DNA of 64,000 nt from Stictocephala bisonia (Eukaryota > Arthropoda > Insecta > Hemiptera > Membracidae), in contig JAQJVL010000671.1 of the NCBI GenBank assembly GCA_035578905.1, positions 224,436 to 288,435 on the forward strand, read 5' to 3'. A program made the position numbers and the translations under genes. Under the pieces are notes generated by a model, which was not told where the DNA came from, made no database searches, and saw only the letters and a list, made by a program, of their open reading frames with translations. Shown piece by piece: positions 11,898 to 21,750 of the stretch (positions are counted from its first letter, which is position 1; every line of letters starts with the position of its first letter).

Positions 11898-12285
11898 TCA
11901 GGCTGAACACAACATCTTAGTAATCCTCTTCTTGAAATTTGGCAATGTTTCGAAAAAGAAATCAAACCTTGATGCTGCCTCACTGCAGTCTAACCAATCC
12001 ACTGTTATAGGAATAGTTGCTAGGTTGATATGATGGATCAAAGACCGTCCTGGATCTAGTTCCTCTTGGTAAGTCAAATATGATCTTTTGGAGTAGATCA
12101 GGGTAGTCCATAATACCACTGACCAGCTTAAACAGATGGATCTGGTCGCAAACCTTACGCCTGAGGTGTAGAGGGTATAGCCCGAAGCGCTGCTCCAATT
12201 CCTGTTGGCTGTTACTGTACTTTTTATACTTATACATGTTAAAAGTAATGAGATTTTGAAATACAAGAATAACAATTCTGTTCAA
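11898..12285 (-). pseudogene. Decayed 3' end of a LINE reverse-transcriptase ORF, frameshifted
   Basis: Two overlapping minus-strand frames (12285-11980 and 12275-11898) together read like the C-terminal tail of a Jockey/CR1-type LINE ORF2. RRKVCDQIHLFKLVSG is followed by DYPDLLQKI and TRSRTVF in the first frame, then DFFFETLPNFKKRI in the second. The pattern RR..D...L.K...G..D...LL..I...P..TR....F ending in ..F...L..FK..I is typical of this region after the RT domain. Switching between the frames near 11985 requires a frameshift, so the copy is broken. No catalytic RT motif is present, so the copy is 5'-truncated. The AT-rich sequence downstream on the minus strand (11897 to about 11550) may be its 3' UTR. 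Confidence 0.6.
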
Positions 12286-12833
12286 TAATTAATATTTAAC
12301 TGAAGTATTTTAGAAGCCATTAAACATATTATTCGGTTTTATTTACTATTTGAAACTTTTACATTGCAACTCTATTTTCAAAGCTAGTTTAGTGCTATTT
12401 GATATAATTACTCTAAATATATTAACAATTAATTGAAATTTACAATTTTCTAGTCAAACGTACCAACTTTACTAATTAAAGGCCATACATGTAATAGAAA
12501 CTAACTGTTGCCAACTTATACAATCATAACGATCGAAATACAGTAAATATTAGAAAACTTTATAATATGACAACATAGCAAATAAAACAAAACAATTACA
12601 AGTATAAGTATGAAAAAGATCTAGTTAGGGATGATAAATAATAATTAATAAATTAAATTATTTAGAAACCTAGTAAATGAAAAAAATTGGAAGTATAATG
12701 TAAATATAATAAAAGATAAATGTTTTATTAGTATTACATATATATACTGTAAGTGTTGTTCTCTTACATAAGTCCAATATCGTGAACACGTCATGGGATA
12801 CCTGGAAGGAAAGATGCTACAATATCTCAAGGG

Positions 12834-13463
12834 ATGTATTCCATCTCTCGCCAGGTAACAATGTTGACTGTCGAATATGACACAACTGTCACTGTCATTG
12901 ATGCGTCTCCAAGCGTTTGTGCAAAAATTGCCTCTGGTATTTTTGCTTTGAGAAACATTTCAAAATTTTGCACAATTAAGGTACAGTTAATGGCCTATTT
13001 TGGTCTCATTTACCCTCACCTTACCTACGGAGTAAGACTGTGGGGTAGCTGTTCCTTAGACAAACTTCAAAGAGTCTTTCGGCTACAAAAAAGAGCAATA
13101 CGAATAATTTCCAAATTAAAAGTTAGAGAGTCATGCAAACAGTCCTTCAGGGAATTAGGTTTGCTAACGCTGCCTTGCATTTACATTTTGGAGACTGCAC
13201 TCTATTGTAGATTCAAATGTAATTTAACACGAGGTAGCGACATCCATCAACACCAAACAAGAAGGAGTCACAGTTTTAGAGTGGCTCGGCACCGTACATC
13301 GGCCCTGGAACGCAAACCGTCTGTAGCAGGCGTCAAAATTTTAAACATTCTCCCAGATTATATAAAAAGGGAACAAAATTTCAACAAATTCAAGTCTCGA
13401 TTAAAAGGCTTCTTAGTGGCTCTCGCTTGTTATTCTGTGGGTGAATTTATAGCTGACTCCTAA
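12834..13463 (+). pseudogene. 5'-truncated LINE (Jockey-like) ORF2 C-terminal fragment
   Basis: This 209-codon frame is open. From about residue 33 it matches the region just after the reverse-transcriptase domain of insect Jockey-like LINEs: SGIFALRN, then AYFGLIYPHLTYGVRLWG, LQRVFRLQKRAIRII, FRELGLLTLPCIYILE and, near the end, FNKFKSRLKGFL. The YxxLIxPHLTYGxxLWG and LQKRAIRII blocks are the clearest signatures. The catalytic palm motifs are missing, so it cannot encode a working enzyme. The first 30 residues do not fit the family and probably come from flanking DNA. The frame is intact, so the insertion is younger than the minus-strand relic at 11898-12285, which lies head to head with it. 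Confidence 0.75.
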
Positions 13464-13720
13464 TTTGCGGACGGCTCGGGAGAGATCCTTGTATGAATGT
13501 TAGTGCTGTAGAAGAGTGTTTGTAGTGAATGAATGCGTTAATCTGTGAACGAATGAACTCCCCCACTAAGCTTTGCTGGAATTGTTACTATAGTTATTTT
13601 ATCACATCACTTAATGTATCATTAGTTTGTAGGATCATTTTTATTATAATATGACTTTTGCTATACGATATTTACATATTGTCAAAAAGCAATAAAACTA
13701 TTTCATTCATTTCATTTCAC
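13464..13720 (+). mobile_element. 3' UTR and tail of the LINE copy
   Basis: After the stop codon comes a short, partly GC-rich 3' UTR, then AATAAAAC and a TTCATTCATTTCATTTCA-like tail at about 13690-13720. Short simple-repeat tails of this kind are usual for Jockey-clade LINEs. The exact right edge and any target-site duplication are not clear. Confidence 0.5.
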
Positions 13721-15390
13721 TTAGGGGTGGCGGACAGAATAATATCGGTGAAGTACGCAAGTGTTGAAACTTGGTTTTTATTTTTTACCACATGCACAGT
13801 AATTTTCAAATACTACATTGAGGTATGTTCATTAGAAAACACAATTTAACATTTTGTTTTTGTAAAATAATAAAATATTATAATTACAAGGAGAAAACTT
13901 AAATATTTTGGAGTTATGGATTACAGGGCTACCAACCGATTTTCATGATTTTTTGTAACTAGTCAATACCAACCCTACGAACACAAATATTTTATTAAAA
14001 AATATTTTTGAGCCAAAGTATCTGTTTTACATAATTCTTGCTTTTTTTATCCTAAACACTACCAAAACATCCATATCTTAACAAAACAATGCGACAACAT
14101 AATAACTGAAGTATTCAACCACAAGATTATGTAGTTAAGTCTTTTTAAGGTAGGTTTAGATATTAAGTTACCCAGTATGAACAGATAATGTACTCACCGG
14201 CGTAAACGTATCATTTTTATCGAAAATCTCATTTATTTTCCATCATAGGAAGAAATAGATGTAATATTCGTATTTCAAAGGAAAGTCATCATAAGATCAA
14301 TTTAATATAATACATCGTTTTAGTGTAAAAACATTTCTTCTTTTTTATGTAAAAGTTGGAGAGAAAAATCTTATGGATTTATGTGTGTGAGGTTAATATT
14401 AATTAGCTAATTTAAAAGAATTATAAAAATCACGACACCTATATTTCACATTAACTAAACTAAACATTCCACTAATTTACAATAGCTAAAGATCTAAATA
14501 AAATGTTCAATATTTCATTATTATTTTTATTTATTTGAAATAGCTGAGAAATTGCGTTTTATCATGATAATAAATAACTACAGGAAAATCAGGAGTAAAT
14601 AAGTTGAAATAATAACACCGTTAAATGAAATTGTATTTCTTTATATCATGAACAAAATCCATGGCAACTCGCTTTTGGTAAGGTTAGGTTAGGTTAATAT
14701 ATTGAAAATGTATTGAAAACGAGACATCTGTTAATGATTGATCAATTAAGTGCATTGTTGAATTGTTAAAATGTGGCCCATTTTGATGCCTTGTTGAGAT
14801 TAAATTACATTGACAGTTTATCAGTCGAAATTATTTTGTTTAAGTTATTTCGTTTTAAAATGAATTTAACTATTAAATTTTTCGTCTAATCGTACATCCA
14901 TTACTCTATATCATTCGATAAATGTTAATTGAAATAATTCCTATAGAAAAAATAGTTTATGTTTATATTTAAATGGACAAATGCTTACACAACATTAAGT
15001 AAACACATAAAACGTTATGTAGTTCGCATTCATTTTACAGTGATAAAGTCTCATAGTGCCTCTCTAAGGGAATGGTAGGATGTTTATACAGTTCCTGACA
15101 TAAAATATGGCAGAATTGTTATTACCAACCGTTTTTATTAACTTGTTTTATGTATAAAATACACGAGTGGTGTACAATCTATCGTGCTAGTATGTATAGT
15201 AACTATAATAATTAACTGTTTCCTGCTTTATCATATACACAGAAATATATTATAGATATTTTATTAAAAATAATTACAGGCCGATTTCCTTTATAAACAA
15301 AGCATGAAATAATATTAAATAGACTAGTACTTTCTTAATCAGAATATTACTTGTCCGTAGAAATACAAAACCATTGAACGTCACATAACA
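13721..15390. other. AT-rich DNA without recognisable genes
   Basis: No supported feature is visible apart from a short (AGGTT)n run at 14679-14696, which is a telomere-like word. Confidence 0.5.
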
Positions 15391-15475
15391 CAAATTTATT
15401 ACAATATAAATACAAAAAGGTACACAAATACATTGATTTCGGTAAATCACGTTTACCTCAGACCAGAAGGATTCA
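15390..15475 (-). mobile_element. Dispersed repeat with hammerhead-like core, copy 2
   Basis: On the minus strand (15465-15431) the order is TGGT, CTGA (the following GA-containing part of the box is lost), stem-loop GGTAAA/TTTACC with loop CGTGA, an intact GAAA, then TCAATGTA. Downstream minus-strand sequence (TTTGTGTACCTTTTTG and on) aligns by eye with copies 1 and 3. The broken CTGANGA box argues against activity. Confidence 0.45.
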
Positions 15476-17505
15476 GAAATACGAGTATACTTTTTTTTGT
15501 TGCATTAACAATGTAAATACTGTAAGGAAACCGTATCAAATATATAAATATATTCTAAAACTATCTATTCATACTGACATCGAAGTCCCTTATAAACATA
15601 CAACTGAGACAGTCATACATCTCATTCATTCGAATCAGTCCTCTATAGTCATTGGGGTGTCGTCCAATGTTATTCTTCCAGTCGTGTGCTATATACTCGC
15701 CTGTGCTGTAGAACGCCCCTGCAATGAACATTGCTTTCCAACAAATTTTAAATACCTTAAGAATTTGATAATAAATCTGAAGAAAATTGGAGGTACATAA
15801 AGGGGAGGGCTTGGGTTAGTGAAAGTATTTGATTACATTGAATAAAACTTAAAATTAGTCGAAGAGTCGCTACAAGCACGCTAAAGAAAAACAAATGTCT
15901 TCTAAAAGTCGTTTTAATAATAAGACTTCGTATGTTAAGTGCAGAAATAGAAGAGTTTAGCATTTACAACAATTTGTAAAAATAAAAAAAACTTCTAAAT
16001 AACTGACTTCATTCATAATAACAGTAAATACACTGCACTACTTATTGACAACAACCATTTTCTTACATCATTTGAAAAAAATATATATATTGTTATCTTA
16101 ATGTTTATGCGTATTATATTAACAATTCTTGAAAGTATAATTGGATGTTTTAGTTAAATAAATGCGAACGTGAGCCAATATACGTTATGTCTAATTTAAT
16201 GTCTAAGTTTTACTCTATCTATGCATTCTGTCTTTGCTCATTTTATAAATATTGTTTCGATAGATTTAGATAGAACATTTTTTATATAAAGTAAGAAGGG
16301 ATTGCATTGTTACATGGGAGAGCCAGCGGCCGAGCAACAAGGCGTTATTACTTTTTATTTGAGTTAAAGATAGCATAGGTTTGAGTCATATCCTTTACTG
16401 TTAGTTTTATCAGTAATATTCGCCTTGTACTGTGCTGGATTGCCCCCTTATTCTGTCTGATAAGTCCCCACACAGATCAATAGTCTATGAGAAATGAGTA
16501 GCTTAGAATTTAGGTAGCCCTCTCATTTCCTTTCGTACATATACAAACAAAACATGGCCGACTGCTTTTTATCTGTTAAACGCTTCCTTAAATGTCACCA
16601 AACACTGTTCCTGCACAGCACGAAAATAGTTTTAAATGAACACTTATAAATGAACACTTATAAAATCAAATACAAACCCCCGTAAATTACACTATTTTAC
16701 TATCTATGAAAAAAAACCATTTGTTCTGGGTAATTATGACGTATATGTGGAATAGCAAATGTTTCTATAGCTTTGTTTGTTCATCAGAGTGACGACACAG
16801 TGACAGATATAGCAACTCAGTAAGCAAAACACTGCGATTATGTTCTCAATTTAGATGCAAATATTCGTCCAAATTTGTTCACATCCATATATACAAAAAG
16901 ATTCATTTGACAAATCATAACCGTTGGATATTCTATGGTTATGAAAAGAGGCGATAATGTTTGCCAAGTCGATTAAAATCACTAAAAACAAGAGGTTACA
17001 TATGGGAATTAAATTTTCGTGTGTAAATGTAAAATGAAAAGCTGTTTTGATGTATAAAACAATTACCAGATTAATTTGTACACTAAAGAAATCACCGAAG
17101 TGTGATAGAGTATTTTTTTTTTTTTTATTGTAGAAGACTTGAAATAACAAATTTTATAAGTATTTTTTTCTCACAATTAGTTATATGTCTAACCATCATA
17201 AGACATATTATCTTCATTAATAATATTAAATAATGCCTAAAAATTAATATAAATATTTCAAATGAGACCATATGGCAGGTCTTATCACTTAATTTGTTTA
17301 ACCTATAGTTTTCCAGTATGTAGAATGTCTGACTCTCCTTGTATATACAGGCCATAAAATATTTCCAAGATATGAGAAACTGGCACAACAATGAGCGTAC
17401 ATTTTGAGGCGAATATGACTTATATGTACTGTACAAGTTTAGGATCAATGTGGATTTCCTGTGCAGCCTGATTACTAACTGAGTTGTAGTTTTCACAGGA
17501 AGGGT
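15476..17505. other. AT-rich DNA without recognisable genes
   Basis: Several minus-strand frames of 68-123 codons (15757-15963, 16851-17150, 17125-17496) have low-complexity, AT-driven composition (rich in F, I, L, N and K) and no motif. I do not support them as genes. Confidence 0.45.
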
Positions 17506-17513
17506 AATTCAAT

Positions 17514-17757
17514 AACAGTAGCAAGGCTTTACGTGGAATCCCAACCACGTAGTATTGGTCTAGTTGTCAGCTAATTGACAAGGCTGATACTTAGTTATCT
17601 CGCCTACCCATATGGAAACTCTGACCACCATCCAGCATGGACATCTTCAGTAGTGTCAACGTCGATGGCAACCATTGAGCGGACGCCGTGTCGATATTAA
17701 AAGGACCTTAGAACCTATTGCCTACAATCTCCACAACAATCATTTGTCCCCAATATG
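17514..17757 (-). repeat. SINE-like dispersed repeat, copy 1 (partial)
   Basis: This copy shares TTTACGTGGAATCC, GTCAGCTAATTGACAAG, CCATCCAGCATGGACA, GATGGCAACCATTGAGCGGA and CGCCGTGTCGATATTAA with the copies at 45250 and 49612, and as the reverse complement with those at 51648, 55105, 60995 and 62590. The 3' part of the element is missing here. A minus-strand open frame (17708-17983) starts inside its head, so that frame is partly repeat-derived. Confidence 0.8.
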
Positions 17758-18824
17758 TATTTAGCAAATTTTGCATGGGAATGTTATGAGAAAAATAAAT
17801 GGTACCGTAGAATTGGCACAAACTTTCTCCCATATTAAACATTAAATTATCAAAACTTTGAAAATTACTTGTTTGACTCCAAAATATGTTTTTAGCCAAA
17901 CCTGAAAAACTAGTCACGTTAGAGACATGCGACTTGTACTCAATTATTTTAAATTTTAATTCACATCTTTCCTGAAAATTCATTCAAAATCGTTAAAGCC
18001 GTTTTTGAGAAAATTCCATTTTTGTACGTTTGTTGCCCATACAATTTTAGTAAAAAAAAACTAAAATTTCAAAAAGTGAAGAAATGATTTGGAGATATTG
18101 GCTAAATACACATACATACCAAATTTCATAAAAATTAATCAATCCATTTGGCTCCACCAAACTGCACATACAGACAGACAGATATACCAACTTGTTAAAA
18201 AATTTTACGATCTTAATACTTCCTATATGCTAACGCATATAGTAACATAAACTGGTTTTGTAATGGCTTTGTCTCAGCTTAACATTCACAGGTATTAAAC
18301 GTATGAAAAAGTGTCACAACGGGTCGCCGTGAACGGTGTAACAAGTATTATAATTAATCACATGTTATAGATATCGTAGGACAAATACATATAACATATT
18401 AACAAATATATCGTAAAATACGAATACAGAAAAATATGAAAAAAGCCCTTATAATTCTGCTTATCTGTTTGTCTGTCGAGAACGCTCACTGTTGTTTGCG
18501 TTTTACCGGAAAACGAGTCTACAGTTTTCTAAGAAACTTTGTTTACCACCTGTGTAAGGGCTTAACCTCCAAACTTGATCCATGGCCTTCAAAGTTTTCC
18601 TCTTTCTCTTCGTGCAATGTTTGGATCTGACAAAGATATTTATTTACTACATTTCACAGTTAAAACTAAGCATTTACGGGAATTGTATTTCAATAGATAA
18701 AATTCTGGCTTACTGAAAAAAATGCTGTAAATAAATCATAGTCGTACTGTTAATTTTAAATTTTTATCTCTTAGAAAAGCTTTCGTTTTCAAGCAGAGGT
18801 CCGCAGTATTTAAATAAAAGTACC
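17758..18824. other. AT-rich DNA without recognisable genes
   Basis: I see no repeat and no supported gene. A 64-codon plus-strand frame at 18436-18630 begins with a hydrophobic run that could pass for a signal peptide (MKKALIILLICLSVENAHC). It is short, isolated and lacks splice or family evidence. Confidence 0.4.
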
Positions 18825-18934
18825 TTTTCCCTTAATTCACTACCAATACTTTGATTAGGTTAGGTTAGGTTAGGTTTGTTTAGGTTAGGTTTGGTTTGTT
18901 TAGGTTAGGTTAGGTTAGTGAATTAATGGAAAAG
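18825..18934. repeat. Interstitial telomeric (TTAGG)n block between inverted arms
   Basis: TTAGG repeats, some degenerate (TTTGTTTAGG), fill 18855-18919. TTAGG is the ancestral arthropod telomere repeat. The block is bracketed by an inverted repeat: TTTTCCCTTAATTCACTA at 18825-18842 and TAGTGAATTAATGGAAAA at 18916-18933, with one mismatch over 18 bp. This suggests insertion at a repaired break or a small foldback element. It is not a chromosome end. Confidence 0.85.
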
Positions 18935-19823
18935 ATCCAAATACAATTTTATTCCTACAGAAAGACAATTTACTTTTCTCATTTCTTTAAACATTCAACA
19001 GAAATGTAATTTTATATACATCGAATAGAATGACAGCAGTCTCAATGTTCAAATAAATTTTAGTGAAGATTATTATTTGTAGTGTAATAAGAAGTGTTTC
19101 ACTAATAAATCCGCGTCAGCGCAGACTCAGCCAAGTGTCACTTATCCTGTTATATTTAAGCGGCAAATGGTGATCCGTTTTTTCTTTTCCAGACTTACAC
19201 CGAAGTTATTACATTGGTTTTATATTTTCTTTCACAAAAACATTTTTAACTTGAGCCTTTTTGAATTTATGCTCAATTATCTGTTATTGTTTGTATAAGT
19301 TCGTGATTTAGTTAAAAAATATTAAGATATGTACAGCATTTTAGAATTCACAAAATTATAAATAAGGGATTCGCGTGCCTACTCTTTAACAATTTGCTAC
19401 ACTCGTGGCTCGTGTCACTTTGCTCGTGTTTTTTTTTTTTTTTTAATTTTAGATGAATATAAGTAAAACAATACTTTAAATGTCAGGGCACTCATATATT
19501 GTTTAAACATTACCACTTTTGTCAAGTTGTACCGTCCTCAGATATTTACAACAGCAATATATCTCGTTTTAACATTAAAATAAAATACATTTCGTATTTT
19601 AGTTTGTTTTACTCCATATTTTAACGTATTTTAGACTTTTTATGTTTAGATGTTACCCCCATTAACATTTTTTATTAATTACTTTTTCCCTGTAACTTTG
19701 CGTTAACTATAAGCAATGGGAATGTACATATTTCAATGAAAGAGTTGAGTAAAACATAATAGACTAAAATAGGTGTACTTTACCTTCACGTCAAACAGTT
19801 CACAGTGTGTGAGTTGAGAATAC

Positions 19824-19863
19824 CAACTACATGTTTCGCCGTGAATACGGCATCTTCAGGTTG
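19824..19863 (-). ncRNA. Hammerhead-ribozyme-like motif (left palindrome arm)
   Basis: Mirror copy of the motif at 20018-20057, on the opposite strand. The same core is present: CTGAAGA, stem GCCGT/ACGGC, GAAA, short CAUG stem III, and CAAC/GTTG stem I. Confidence 0.4.
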
Positions 19864-20017
19864 TAGAACATAAAAAATAAATAAGTCCCAGTGGGATGCG
19901 TCACAAATTAATTAAAAAACACAGTTTACACATAATAAAGCTTTTAATTAATTTTTTTTTTTTAATTAATTAATTTGTGACGCATCCCACTGGGACTTAT
20001 TTATTTTTTATGTTCTA

Positions 20018-20057
20018 CAACCTGAAGATGCCGTATTCACGGCGAAACATGTAGTTG
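20018..20057 (+). ncRNA. Hammerhead-ribozyme-like motif (right palindrome arm)
   Basis: The order is CAAC (stem I, 20018-20021), CTGAAGA (20022-20028, matching CUGANGA), one unpaired T, stem II GCCGT-ATTC-ACGGC (20030-20043), GAAA (20044-20047), a minimal stem III C-AT-G ending in TA (cleavage expected after A20053), then GTTG (20054-20057), which pairs with CAAC. This is the type I hammerhead order. The very short stem III resembles hammerheads described in Penelope-like elements. The extra T after CTGAAGA departs from the canonical core, and activity is unknown. Confidence 0.45.
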
Positions 20058-20123
20058 GTATTCTCAACTCACACACTGTGAACTGTTTGACGTGAAGGTA
20101 AAGTACACCTATTTTAGTCTATT

Positions 20124-21690
20124 TACAACAGTTCAGGGGCTACAAAATGGATTTTAAAACATAATGTTTATGCTCCATCTGAAAATAGATACGGTTTTAA
20201 TTATGTATAAGTGAAATAAAATTAAAACATGTATACATAGGACCCCTTTACGTTGGGGTACAAAAAGGAAGGGGTTAGCTTAAGTGAAGCTTTTAATCCT
20301 GTATAAAATAGTTTTTTTTTCATTCTCATTTTTGCATTAGCTTGTAAACATAAATAAACTGTAGACTAACTAAAGTGTTATGTAAAAACATCAATTTATT
20401 CTTAAAACTTAATCATAAACAGTTGTGTTTTCGTATTAAATTTATGTAGATACGATAATTAATTTATGTAGACACATGGAAAACGTTAAACCCTATTCTA
20501 TTTGGTGAAAAAATTGGGTGTGCGTCGGACCACACGGTGGAAGTTATACTTCTTTGGCCATTCTCATACACCCACTCACGCACACAAACAGACAGGATAT
20601 ATAAATGAAATATAAGACATTTTTCAATATTATTCAATATATTTATCTTCAATATATTATACGTGACTTCATTATTATATTATACACCTATATTATCATT
20701 ATCAGTAATTTCTTCGATTAAATTTCTTTGATTAACAATCGATTAATCGATAGTTCTTAAAAATTTGTTCTTACTTTTCAGCGTGACGCGGTTTCTCGAC
20801 CAACATCCCATCCCAAAGTGTCTAACGGGCGCAAAGAAGTATAACTTCAATAAATAAAGTTTTAAAAGGAATTACCGAAGGAAGACCAACTCGGTAATTC
20901 GCTGTAATCAAATAAATGCTTGGGTCCAAAACAGCTTATCAAATTAATTAGGGTTCAGACTAAAGGAGAGATTGTTGGGTTCTGTTTAACAACATGCAGA
21001 ATTAAGGTATTTTATTCGTACTAAACAGTTAATATAACTCAAAATAAGTACCAGTTAGTTAAATATACGTGTTATGTATCATATTATATGCTTACTTCGT
21101 GTACGTCAGGGTGAATTTTTTTAAAACTTTGGTACAAGTAAAAGTATCGTAGATACAATCAGAGCACAACTTATTCTCACTTACAAAGATATAGAAAATG
21201 TTTAAACACTTTTTAACGATTTAATCATGGTATTTTACACAGTTTTAGAAAAAAAATTATCTCATTAATTCCCAGAGCGAACTGAAAAATATCGCCCTTT
21301 GTCGACTCTAAAAATGATTCGACTGTATGTATCGAAAAATATCGAATCTAAAAATTTTCTGTCACTACAAAGTTTGCAGCTTTACTATCGTCAAATTCGC
21401 TTCGGATAAAGGAGCGAAAATTGATAATTTTAAGAGATTTATTAATCAAGAAAGTCAGTCATTCAGCAGAACCATAATTAAATGTATTTATTAAAATATT
21501 TAACTATGACCAACCTTCTTTTATTTTTAAATTTTTTTTCAAATAAGTAGTAAATAAACAAATTCAAAAGATCTCAAATATAACCAACAATAATTTGCAT
21601 TTCGAAAATGTTTACGGAATTATACAAAAGGGTTTCTTAACTATTCCCACGTATCTCAAAACGCAAATTTTCTACAACATAAGTACAAAT
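20124..21690. other. AT-rich DNA without recognisable genes
   Basis: A pair of inverted words (GAAGTTATACTTCTTTG near 20539 and CAAAGAAGTATAACTTC near 20833) brackets about 280 bp. It may be a small degenerate inverted-repeat element. The 62-codon minus-strand frame at 20464-20652 inside it is not supported as a gene. Confidence 0.4.
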
Positions 21691-21750
21691 ATTATGTTAA
21701 TCGATTTCAGTAAACCACTTTTACTATCCTCAGACCAGAGGAACTCACGA
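21660..21750 (-). mobile_element. Dispersed repeat with hammerhead-like core, copy 3
   Basis: On the minus strand (21737-21695) the order is TGGT, CTGAGGA (matches CUGANGA), one unpaired T, stem II AGTAAA/TTTACT, GAAA, then ATCGAT and T, then AACA. This copy has the best-kept core of the three, with both boxes intact. Stem I has one mismatch (TGGT against AACA instead of ACCA). Flanking minus-strand sequence continues to resemble copies 1 and 2. Confidence 0.5.

Larger units (their letters stand above)
19758..20123. repeat. Near-perfect 366-bp palindrome (foldback element)
   Basis: Arms 19758-19915 and 19966-20123 (158 bp each) are reverse complements around a 50-bp AT-rich centre. Coordinates mirror to a constant sum of 39881. 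The arms include CAACTCACACACTGTGAACTG, GTGGGATGCGTCACAAATT and one hammerhead-like motif each. No target-site duplication could be made out. It could be two head-to-head retroelement termini or a foldback MITE. The near identity of the arms implies recent origin or gene conversion. Confidence 0.9.

Noticed and set aside
12834..13463. Functional reverse transcriptase gene
   Set aside because: Only the region after the RT domain is present; the catalytic palm motifs and the endonuclease are missing.
16851..17983. Minus-strand frames of 91-123 codons as genes
   Set aside because: Composition follows AT-rich chance translation (F, I, L, N, K), there is no motif, and one starts inside a SINE-like copy.
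18436..18630. Small secreted peptide gene
   Set aside because: The start looks like a signal peptide and a CC pair follows, but the frame is isolated and short with no upstream signal or cysteine pattern; hydrophobic starts are common in AT-rich DNA.
18855..18919. Chromosome end
   Set aside because: The TTAGG tract is short, degenerate and flanked on both sides by long ordinary sequence.
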